From: Fistularia commersonii
Lineage: Eukaryota; Chordata; Actinopteri; Syngnathiformes; Fistulariidae
Reading direction: 5' to 3'
DNA length: 64,000 nt
NCBI GenBank assembly: GCA_037954325.1
Contig: JBBMNZ010000001.1
Location: 20,937,258 to 21,001,257 of the forward strand
Part shown: piece after piece, positions 36,630-46,746 of the stretch
Layout: every line of letters starts with the position of its first letter
Position numbering within the stretch: position 1 is the stretch's first letter
Notes under the pieces: model-generated
Told to the model about the DNA's origin: nothing
The model's input: the letters and a program-made list of their open reading frames with translations, nothing else
Databases searched by the model: none
Made by a program: the position numbers and the translations under genes

Positions 36630-38885
36630 GGAAAGTGTGCCTGACCCAAACGCAAGGACACTTAGGAGGTAGGGCGTCTTAAGGGTTTTTTTGACGAGGA
36701 AGGTAAATGGAGAGCTGTGCAGGGACAGGGTAGACTCCTGGGGAATGTCACGAGGGTCTCAGGAACTGAGAGCTGCCGAGGAGAGGTGTCAGGGGTCACA
36801 AGAACTGGTGAGAAAGTGCAAGAAGTGCTGATACCTGGATGGGCAGAAAACTTTGAAGAGTAGGCCCAGTGGACAAGACGAGAGTGGACTGAGGTGGGGA
36901 TGTATATTTTGCCGGGTGGTCAAAAGCCAGGGTCTGGTTCCATCTGTAGTGCCTGGTTAATGACCTACCCAGTGTCCCAGGAAAGACCCTCAATAGTGCA
37001 GTTAGGGGGCAGGATGGGAGCCGAGGTCTGGTAAGTGTCGTTTGCAGAGAACTGGCAGGCAAGGGCGTCTGGCTTAGTGTTCTGGGCATCTGGATGATAA
37101 GAAGTCGAGAGGTTGAATTGGGAAAAAAAGACCAACGCGAGTTGAGACATTTGGCTGATTGTAGGTAAGACAGGTTCTTATAACTGGTCCAGACCAGCAT
37201 GGGGTGTTCAGTGCTCTCCAACCAATGTTGCCACACCTCCAAAGCAAGTTTGATTGCTAGGAGTTCCTGATCCCCCACATCATGATTCCTTTCGGCAGGG
37301 GATAACGTGCGGGAGAAAAAGGCCCAAGGGTGAAGTACCAAGAGAAGGTGGTCTTGGTGAGAGCAGTCAGCGGGGAAGCAGTCTGGCTGTATTCCCTTAT
37401 GAAACTGCAGTGAAGTTTGTGATTCCTAGGAACCTCTGGAGCTGTTTGCGGATCTGTGGGACTGGCCACTCCAGGACTGCTTTCATCTTCTCCGGATCTG
37501 TGCGAAGCTGTCCACCCTCTAGGATGTGGCTGATAAAAGACAGATGGCTTGTGGAACTTGACACAGAGACGATTCTCTAACAGTCACTGCAAGACCATTC
37601 GGTCTGAGAGGGACTTTGAAAAGATAAGAGTGTCATCCAGATAGACAAACACGAAGATTTTCAGAAAGTCACATGGAGTACATCTTTAATCAGGGCTTGA
37701 AACACAGCTGGGGCAATGTAAAGGGGGAAGGGCATGACCATTTATTCGAAGTGCCCAGTGGGGGTCTTTAAGGCAGTCTTTCATTCGTCCCTCTGACGGA
37801 TCCGAAAGAGATGGTATGCGTTGCGAAGGTCGTGCGTAGAGAAAATGGTTGCACCCTGAGCGGGTTCGAAGGTTGCCGACAGGAGGGGTTCAGTCCTCTA
37901 GTCAATACACAGTCGTCCTTCTTACGGATAAAGAAAAAACCTGCCCCCGGGGGAGATAACGAGTGGCAGATAATACCAGCAGCAAGTGATTCGTGGATGT
38001 ATCTCTGTGTGTCTTCTCTTTCCCGACAGGAAATATTAAAAAGTTGACTGGAAGTTAGCGGTGCCCCAGGGAGAAGATTTATAGTGCAATCGTAGGGGTG
38101 GTGAGGAGAGAGAGAGAGAGAGCCTTGCGTTTGCTAAAGACTTGCCAGAGCTTATGATATTCTTTGGGAACAAGGGACAAGTCAACTGGGTCAGCCTCGT
38201 AGGGTTTGGCGGGAGACAGACTTGGCAGGATGGAACTCTGCAGGCAGCAGGATAGGCAGTTAGAGGATCATTGTTTGACTCTGTGCTTAGACCAGTTAAG
38301 GTGTGGGTTGTGGTGTTGTAGCCAACTGAAGCCAAAGAAGATGGGTAAGTGCGATGTGGGGAAGACGTAGAAGAATACTTGCTCACGGGGGTTTCCAGAA
38401 ATTAACTCTAAGTGCTTGGTCTTGTGAGTGATCCATGGTAAGGCTCTCCCATATAGAGCAGAATCATTCAATTGTGTGGACAGAGGTATGGTTTTGATGT
38501 TGGCCTGCAGGACCAGAGAGTGATGTATAAGATTCTGCTCGCAACCTGAGTCAATGAATGCAGTGAGGCGGTGAGTGTTGCCGTTAAAAACAAGAGTAGC
38601 AGGGAGCATGAGCCGAGAAGAGGTACCTGTTCAAAGGTGGCCCTCCAACCTCCCGGCATCTTCGGGTAGACCCTCTTCTTGGCCGAACAAGACAGGAGGC
38701 TACAAAAAGATAATCTGCAGTAGAGGCATTGGTTGGAACGTATTCCTATAGGGGATAGGCCTGTCCGACCGATCTGCAGTGGTTCTGGATCTGGGGTAGT
38801 GGATGTGTGCCTTGGATGGGGGAAAGAGTTGACAGAGGATGGGTGGTTAGTGCTACGCATGCCCTGTCGTCTGCCTTTTCTTGCT
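36630..38885 (-). mobile_element. Ty3/Gypsy LTR retrotransposon, decayed internal region
   Basis: Read on the minus strand, the usual Gypsy order is visible in broken frames. The Gag C-terminus with a degenerate zinc knuckle (CLYC remains, the rest is lost) lies near 38860-38640. The aspartic protease region (FIDSGCEQNLI) is at about 38609-38270. A reverse-transcriptase start (PYDCTINLLPGAP-like, frameshifted) is at about 38130-38040, and the later RT connection region with FIREYSQTASPLTAL at about 37470-37300. RNase H (HPWAFFSRTLSPAERN, then DVGDQELLAIKLALEVWQHW) is at 37341-37000. A remnant of the integrase zinc-binding region lies near 36900-36830, and a stretch like the end of a fish Gypsy LTR (TGCGTTTGGGTC on the minus strand) near 36640-36665. 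Stops and frameshifts make it non-functional. Its Gag side abuts a LINE at about 38890. Confidence 0.85.
38103..38122 (+). repeat. (GA)n repeat inside the Gypsy remnant
   Basis: Twenty bases of GA within the RT region of the minus-strand Gypsy copy, where expansion would shift its frame. Confidence 0.85.
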
Positions 38886-38889
38886 TTTT

Positions 38890-41800
38890 TTTTTTTCCAA
38901 GATGGCACTGGAAGACAGCCACCTGCCGCAGCAGCTCCTATTATCTTTAACTCTACTCCTTATTTTCTTGAGCTATTTATTTACCTGTCAACTCTTCTTT
39001 CGCGGGTGGGACTATATACCATTTCTCCAGTGCACTGTGTTTTTTTGCCACAGTCTTCCCCTGCCAATACTGAGGAAAATGATAAAATACACCTGTGAGG
39101 AACTTCTCCAAATGAGAAAAAGAGCCAGACTCCCCGCAGTGGCCATCCCAGAGGAGTTACGGCAGAGAACCCGCCAGGAGAGGAAAGCCGGTGAGAAGGT
39201 GAGGGAGTGGATCGAGAGAGACAGGAGATCCAAGCCCTTCCTGTCCTTGGCAATCATGGGGAACATGAGGTTGCTTGCCAACAAGTACAACGAACTTGCA
39301 GCCCTCATCGACGGCCAGCATGTCTTCAGGGAATGTAGCATACTGTGCTTCACAGAGACCTAACTAAGGGTGAACATACCGGACAGCACCACTTACCTGC
39401 CCGGATTCACGCTGATATGTGCAGACCGTTGGAGGCTGAGCGGCAAGAAGAGAAGAAGGCTCGCTGTTTATGTTAACAAGAAATTGTGTAAACCCGGTCA
39501 AATCACTGTGAAGGTCTCTGTGTGCACCCCAATGTGGAGCTCATGGTGGTAGCACTTCACCCCTACTACCTCCCGGGTTTTCACACTCTAGCCTGGTGCT
39601 TGTCTACGTACCTCCGTCTGCAGCCAGCGCCTGTGACGTCATCCACTCTGTGATCACAGACCTGCTGATGTGCCAAACAAGCACTCATCCTGATCTGCTG
39701 GGACTTCAACCATGTCCCCCTCACCCCCGTTCCCTCCACTTTCACTCAATACGTTGACTGTGCAATTAGAGGGAATAAAGCGCTGTACCTCCTGTATGCC
39801 AACTTGAGGGATGCATACAACTCTTCCATTCTTCCCTTTCTTGGAAACTCAGACATAACCTGGTACTCCTGGACACGGCAGCCAGGCAGCCAGCACCAGG
39901 TGAAGATCTGGTCCAAAGCCACCGAGGAGGCATTGAAGGGGGGCTTCAATGTTACCGACTGAAGCCTTTTTGAAAAGGACATCGAGGGCCTCTCCTGTTG
40001 CAAAACAGACCACATCAAATTATGTGAGGACAACATAGTCCCTTCAGAAAAGGTCTGTTGTTTCAATGAGAACGAGCCATAGATCAACAAGGACATCAAA
40101 GGCCTTCTTAAGAGGAAGAAGAGAGCCTTCATGGCTAAGGACCACCAGACCCTCAGGGCTGTCCAGATGGAGCTGAGGAGGAAACTGAAGGAGGAAAAAC
40201 TCAACTATAAGGAAAGTTGAGTCCAAGATGGAGAAGAGTAAAACAAGAAAGGTTAGGAGGGAGGATGAGGAAAATGACAGGCTGTGGGAAAACCACGTCG
40301 GGAGCCAAAGGTGGCCCTGATTTCGCTGTGGAGCTTAACGTTTTCTTCAATAGATTTGACACCCCAGTGAGCTCTGGGCTCCCATCCCCCTCCTCCTCAC
40401 ACCTCTGATGTATGCTCTGCTCCCCCCATCAACACCTTACCTCCCCCACCCCCCTCCTCCTGCCCACCAGCAGCAGGTTCCAAGGTCAGCCCCCACCATC
40501 CGCCTCATCATTTCCTCAAACCTGGACACAAACACAACCACAGACAACCCCCCTCCACCACACCATCCGATCCCACTGAGCACAGACATGGTCACCATCA
40601 GCTTCCACGGACAGCCCCCTACTACATCCATGGGGACATCAACAAAACACACAACTGCTACCCCCCCCCCCCCCCCCCATCAGCAGTTCCCTCGGTCAGT
40701 ATCCTCCCAACCCCCCGTCCCCTGATCCGCATTGAATACTAATACAGACATTCCCCTGCAACCTCTCCCCAACCATGGCCTCACCCTCACCTCCAGTCAG
40801 GTGCAGAGGGAGTTCTCCAGGTCGAGGCAGAGCAAAGCCAGTTGGCCGGACAACTTCTGCCCCAGGGTCCTCAAGGTGTGTGCTGGAAGCACTGTGAGAG
40901 TCACCTTCTTTGACTTCTCCAGTGTCTTCAAGAGCGTCCAACCCAACCTCCCCAATGATAAGCTGCTGAGTACGCAACTTCACCCTGACATCACTGCCTG
41001 GATCCTGGACCACCTCACAGGACAGCCGCAGTATGTCAGGGTGGATGGCTGTGTTTCCGAGGCAGTGGAGTGCAGCACAGGAGTGCCCCAAGGTACTGTG
41101 CTGTCTTAACCTACGACTTCCGGTACAACTCTGGTTCCTGCAACATCCAGAAGTTCTTGATGACTCTTCCATCAGTGGATGCATCAACGATGACAATGAG
41201 GAAGAGTGAGGAGATCTGATCGTGAGTTTTGTTGAGTAGAGTAACCAGAACCACTCAACATCTCCTAGACCAAGGAGGTGGTTGTGGACTTACAGAAGAA
41301 CCAAAGAAGACAGGTACCGATCACCATCCAGGGTGAAGAGGTGGAGATAGTGGACTCGTACAAGTCGGTCGTGTGGCGTCTGTAGTGGGCTCCTCAAGAC
41401 CTTCTACCAGTATATAGTACCCAGCGCACTCTCCTTCAGTATAGTGTACTGGTTAGGCAGTGCCAGGACAAGGTCAATAAGGTCAATAGGCTCAACAAGA
41501 TCATGGCAAAATCCTCCTCGACGGTGGGACTGAGCTTGGACCTTCTTCAATTGGTGGCAGTGGGGAGGGTGAAGGGCAAACTGGGAGCTATCCTGGACAA
41601 TCCTTCCCATCCCTGTACCACGAGCTGCGGCTGATGGGCAGCTCCTTCAGCCAACGGTTCATCCCACCCTGGTGCAGAACTGAACGCTTCAGACACTCCT
41701 TTGTGCCCACGGCCATCAGACTGTACAACAGCAGTCCGGACGGCACACAACTCTGACCGTCCTGAAGTGCATCTATACTACTTCCACAATCTCACTATCT

Positions 41801-42150
41801 TACCCCATTCACTACCTCACCCATTCACATGTCATGCCCTAACTCTGCTGTCTTTCTTATCCTTGTTGGTCCCAGCCTGAACACATCCTGTCTATTTTTG
41901 TTTATTTATTTCATTCTGGTCATTACTATTGTCACTCTGTTTATATTGTCATTAAGTTCTGGTTGTATGTTTTTCACCCTTACTTTTCCTTTATGTTGTC
42001 CAGTATTATCCCTGATGTTGTTGCTGCTGTGTATTTATTTGTGGATGTCTTGCTATCTTCTGTCTCTCTATTAATTTTTAAACATTATAACTGTTACACT
42101 GCTGTGACGAAGGAATTTACCCTATGGGGATCGATGAAGTTTATCTTTTC
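38890..42150 (+). mobile_element. Non-LTR retrotransposon (L2/CR1-type LINE), decayed
   Basis: It begins CCAAGATGGCACTGG after a T run, a 5' end typical of such LINEs. The first frame (38902-39363) contains GNMRLLANKYNEL and ends in the endonuclease start (CILCFTET at its end). Endonuclease remnants continue in shifted frames to about 40000. A basic linker follows (KGLLKRKKRAFMAKDHQ, 40096-40146), then a proline-rich low-complexity stretch (40400-40730). RT motifs follow: SRQSKASWPDNFCPRVLK, the motif-A core FFDFSSVFK (40909-40935) and STGVPQGTVLS (41077-41107). The C-terminal region ends near 41755. The 3' UTR finishes with GGGGATCGATGAAGTTTATCTT, the usual tail of this group. About 100 residues of RT before motif A appear deleted, and other blocks are lost. 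It is not autonomous. Confidence 0.85.
40661..40678 (+). repeat. C homopolymer inside the LINE
   Basis: Eighteen C within the proline-rich linker of the LINE. Length change there would shift the frame. Confidence 0.9.
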
Positions 42151-42169
42151 AAGGGGGATAAACTAGCAA

Positions 42170-42345
42170 GGAAGAAACAACAATCTGTCACCAAAGGACT
42201 GGCAGCAGGATCCCCTCATCCTCCGCTTGACGAGGCCAACACACCTAGTTGGAATCATTTACCTGGTCAATCAGGCTAACTGGTGCTGGGGGCCGCACCT
42301 ACAGCCCAAGCCACAGATCCCAACACATCTTCCATGTAGCCAAGG
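42170..42345. mobile_element. Possible outer fragment of the interrupted Gypsy element
   Basis: A GC-richer stretch directly after the LINE tail. On the minus strand it contains words such as GCACCAGTTAGCCTGATTGACCAGG, similar in style to fish Gypsy LTR or leader DNA. If so, it would be the upstream part of the minus-strand element separated by the LINE. No coding motif is seen, so this is a weak inference. Confidence 0.25.
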
Positions 42346-43225
42346 TTTTTTTTTTCATCTTTTGACCATAAAGTAAACACAAAAGTCTATTTTCATTTAG
42401 TTGAACTATCAGTGTGATGTGATGACCAACCCTTCATCTTTGCAGCTCTGTCTTAGTTACAGGTACTGTACCGGGAAATGATTCGTCATGCAAAGGCATG
42501 AACTCCTATGTTTTTAGCTAAAATAGAATTTTAAAATTTCAGCATATTTTGGAAAAAAACAGTTGCAATAAGTTTGACTTTTTCTGCCATTTTTCACAGG
42601 TAAATATTAGGGGACATTTCTCAAGGCCCTGCAGGAAGACGTTGTAGATCCTTCTCCTTGTACGACGATGTAAGACAACAGAACGTAACACAATCATGAA
42701 ATAAATCAGTCTCCTACTGCCACAGATAAGGTTTAGCAAAACCAGATTAGGATGTGAGAGTTTGGGATTCACTTATATATGAGTCATAATCAGATTGCAG
42801 GACAACCTTCTATTTCAGCGCGGCTGGTCGGCAGCGGTAGCTCGTGGCCCTGCTTTCTCTGCCTGGTTGTTCTTTTTGCCTTTTTGGTCCCTACAGTGTC
42901 TGATCCAATGAAAGGCGTGAATGCAAATCAAAAACACGGTGATAATTCTAAACTCCGAGTATGTCTTTGAGTCTAAAATAAAGCATTATAGAATCTGAGC
43001 AGTTTTGTAAACAATACTTTCTGGTTATAAATAGTCACTTGCGGTTTGTAGTTCAAAGCATGAAGTTGTATTTTGGGTTAATTTGAACGATAGCACCCTC
43101 ACATGACATGTCTCTTATTGGTTATTAGTTGCTCTGACAAAAAAAAACAAGCGTAAGTGAATCGACAAGCCACTTTTTTTTCTTGGTACACAGTGAGCAC
43201 AGGATTTTGGAGAGTGGTTCAAAAC

Positions 43226-43592
43226 GGTAGGCGGCACGTTGGCACAGTGGTTAGTGCTTTGGCCTAACGGTTCGATTCTGACAAGGGACCTTTCCGTGTG
43301 GAGTTTCCATGTTCTCTGCGTGTCTTCTGGGTTTCCTCTGGTTTCTCCAGTTTCCTCCCACAGTCCAAAAACATGCAGCATGTTAATTGGAAAAATTGGT
43401 GAAAATTGCCCCAAATGAGGGTGAATGTTTGTCTATCTGTGTATGTGGCCCTGTGATTGGCTGGCGACCAGTCCAGGGTGTACCCCGCCTCTGGCACGAT
43501 GCCAGCTAGAATAGCCTCCAGCATCCCCACGACCCTGAGTAGGATGAGCGGCAGACGATGGATGGATAGTTGGATGGGTGGATGGATGGTTG
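43226..43592 (+). mobile_element. V-SINE-like SINE, full length
   Basis: GTAGGCGGCACGTTGGCACAGTGGTTAGTGC gives the A-box region, and GGTTCGATTCT at 43269-43279 the B box. The full conserved body follows, then TGGCCCTGTGATTGGCTGGCGACCAGTCC, GATGCCAGCTAGAATAGCCTCCAGC and a (GATG)n tail. It is the best-preserved copy in the window. Confidence 0.85.
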
Positions 43593-44449
43593 AAAATGGC
43601 ATCACTGAGAGCAAACATTTTGTGTTCTTGTGTCTAGAAATGCTCAGTTGACAGGGCTGTTTCCATCTCAAAATCACATGCCAATAACTTGTACAGCCAA
43701 AAGAACGATTGTAGTCAAGCTTCCAAAAAAAACCCACTGAAAGTGGCTGAAGGAGTTGATATGTTGAATTATATTAAACACTTACAACATTCCCAAAGAA
43801 TATGCAAAGGAAGCATTCCCCATTTCACAAAAAATGAGTCCCTCAGCTTTACCTGGTCCACTCGCTCCAATCTGCACCTGTCTTGTTGATGTATGACAAT
43901 TGAAAGTCATCCAATGACAATTAACTGGAAAAGCCTCATCCATATTAATTACATACCGTCTACCGTGTGTGCAAACCTCAGCCACTTGGGCTTCTTGGAA
44001 ATGAAGACTTGAGATTTGACAGGAGTCAAGTACATGACAAAGCGTTTCGTTAAACGGAGCGATTAGCCCTTGATGAATCCTAATAAAAAGGTGGAGCGGT
44101 GCATCAGGGAACACTCCTGGCAGTGATTAACATCCAATTTAAATCCTCGTCCCGCCGGATGATAATTCTACATCTCTGCTTTTCAGCTGATGTGTCTTTC
44201 AGCATTGGCATCATGTTCCCTAATAATATTCTATTGCTCTCTCGCGAGTCCCGGGAACAGAAACCCACAGCAAGTAGAGCTTCATTGAATTATCTATCTG
44301 TCTGGCTGGGGCCAGAGTCGCTGTGTTTGCAGTCAGGGGGCAGTTTATCCAGAAATGAGATAATATTAACTGGATCTGAAAAATACAACTCTTTTCCTTT
44401 GGGCTGCTCTCTTCAGGGGCCGCAGCCAATCACCTGCCTCTATCTAACC

Positions 44450-44900
44450 CTCTCCTCTCACACCAACTCTCTTCTTGTCCTCTTTCCCTCCATCCATAAA
44501 CCTCCTCTCTGGCCTTCCTTTGGGCCTCCTTCCTGGTAGCTCCAACCTCAGCATCCTTCTCCCCAGATCTTCATCCTCCATCCTCTGTCCATGTCCAATC
44601 CATCTTTATCTCCGGAACATCTCACATGTGCTGTAACTCTGACGGACTCATCCCTGATCCTCTCCGTCCTCCTCACTCTTGAAGAGAACCTACACATCTT
44701 CATCTCAGCAGCCTCTGCCTCCTATCTTCTACTCAGTGTCTCTAAATCAGACAACATTGCTTCTCTCACTTCTGTCTTCCCCACCTTTCCTTTCCGGCTG
44801 ATACTCTTCTATCACACCTGACACTTTTCTCCACCCGCCCCAACCTGCTCGGCTCCTCACCTTCTCTCTCCTCTCTCCGTCGCAGCTTGCTATCTGCTGT
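44450..44900 (-). mobile_element. Non-LTR retrotransposon RT C-terminal fragment
   Basis: The plus strand is strongly pyrimidine-rich. Its complement encodes RLGRVEKSVRCDRRVSAGKE (about 44866-44800), a decayed form of the conserved block downstream of the RT core in a common fish LINE family. Weaker matches continue in the same direction with stops (downstream VEDRRQRLLR at about 44735-44705). It is a truncated, dead copy with no intact ORF. The family (an RTE- or L1-like LINE) is not settled. Confidence 0.6.
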
Positions 44901-45864
44901 TGTTCCGGACTTGGTAATGAGTGTCTTACAAAACCAGAATTTCAGGAGGAGGGCGTGGAAAAGTTCACTGAGGCCTTGATTATCCATGGGAGCCACAGCA
45001 GTACTGCAACAGTGAGCCACAGAAGCACAGAAAAAAGGAACTTTTTAATGGTTATGAAAACATCTGGTCTTGTGTCTTGAATGATGTGTAGCCTCAGCAT
45101 TAGGACATATCATGAAGAGTAGTACAACCTAATTGCTCTTCTGATAAATATGCACGTCCTCTATGTGCATGACACAGAGACAACGCCACTTAGCACCGAG
45201 AATCTCTGATTTGTTGCTGCTCAGACTAACCGCAGCGCCGACACCATTGAAAACCAACGCGTCCACCATCGCAGCTAACAAGCGGGTTGAAAGCAACAGA
45301 TTCTCCGCAGTCACATCCCGTGTTCCGATCAGCTGCCACCCCTTCGCCGGCACTGCCCGCCGCCGTCCCTTTTCTAACAGCTTTGAGCTCACAGACGCAC
45401 AAACACCATTTGTGTACCGTATCCTGAAATGAATGGTGTATCTCTCCTTCTGTCTTTGTCCTCGTCTATGGATGATGTTTGCAGCAATGTTTGCTCGGAT
45501 GTTGCTTGCGACGCCAGGTCACAAACAACTGTCAATACTTCCTGCCCGATATTTAGGAAAATGTTCTTTATAATGTGCAGTTGCACACTGAATTAAAAAC
45601 AACAGAAATCAATGCTATAACGATTACAAGATTTTCGATATCTGATGCTTTATTGGCCAGGAAAGCGACATCTTTTAATTTATGCCAAACAAACGGTGAC
45701 GGGTGGTTAGGAAGTATTAAATATTTATATTTAATCCCTGCTAAGATAAACTGCATCAGCTGTCACATGTATTTTAAAGCTAAAATAGTTGTCATATGTA
45801 ACATTTAGCAACTACGCTGTAGATGTTGAACCAATACTTCATTTGCTATTGACTAATTTCCTTG

Positions 45865-45883
45865 TTTTTTTTTTCTCTCCTAG
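45865..45883 (+). promoter_or_regulatory. Candidate 3' splice site (polypyrimidine tract plus TAG)
   Basis: A T/C tract of about 17 bases ends in CTCCTAG at 45883, a good vertebrate acceptor. It lies 863 bases upstream of the htr1d start codon on the same strand, so a 5'UTR exon could begin at 45884. Weaker acceptor-like AGs also occur at 46684 and 46720, closer to the start codon. No transcript evidence is available. Confidence 0.35.
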
Positions 45884-45907
45884 TCATCTGATCTGCAGAG
45901 AGGCGTC

Positions 45908-45976
45908 ATGACGGTCCTGCTCTCCCCAGTTGACTCGAGCGACATACACGGACACGACAAGTCAGTGTTGATCTGA
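45908..45976 (+). other. Candidate upstream ORF (22 codons) in the htr1d leader
   Basis: A short ATG-to-TGA frame just after a strong splice-acceptor-like site. If this stretch is part of the htr1d 5'UTR, the frame could lower translation of the receptor. No homology is recognised and the peptide has no notable motif. A GT at 45961 could act as a weak splice donor and cut the frame. Its role is inferred from position only. Confidence 0.25.
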
Positions 45977-46746
45977 GAGGCGGAGTTGCTAGGAGGGAAA
46001 CAAAGAACAGCAGAGCGTTCAAGAAAGGATCATGAGGTTAAGCCAAAAACTACGAAAGAAAAAAATTGATGGCTATTGACATTTTCTCGAAGCACGTTAT
46101 CAGGGTCTTTTCGGTGGATCATGCGACTTTAGCGGACCGGCTTGCCAGTATCGCCAACGCCACAAGTTTCACCCTCAGTTTGGAAGTCCAGACTGAAGCG
46201 CACACAGACCTGCCTATCTGTCGTCATCATCATCATCTTCCCACATGCAGCTCTGTTCTGAGCTTTATTGAAAAGGAGGGGCCCATTAAAACATTTGATA
46301 GGAGGGTTTGGTCTGAAGGTGTTGTTGCCGGCTCGCTGCCGGTTGGAGATGAGATAAGGAAAGAGGGAAGAGGAAAACAAAGTGCCTGTGTGTTCTGAGC
46401 TGAATATGAATTAGAATTCCTCTCTCCTCAAGCTATACCGGTGAAGTGAATCGGCATAAGGAAAATACGATTTGCAAATTGGATTTGATGAGTTACTGGA
46501 ATTAGATGTTTTTATAAATGCTTTAATCAGCACGCATCATGGAATTTAAGCAGAACATTTTTCAAACGGCTAAAAAGGGTGGCTGAAGTACCATCTTTTG
46601 GTTTTTGTGCATGCAAAGCCAACAGTGCCAATGCCACAGGGCACGCCATGCCACGCGTGAACCGATGAGCGTGCCGTTTCACAGGACCCTGACGACACAG
46701 GTCCGAAACCTTGTTTCCAGAGTGGCTTGAAAGAAGCTGAAGCAAG

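Noticed and set aside
40408..40725. Proline-rich 105-residue protein
   Set aside because: It lies inside the LINE linker, and the composition comes from C-rich low-complexity DNA.
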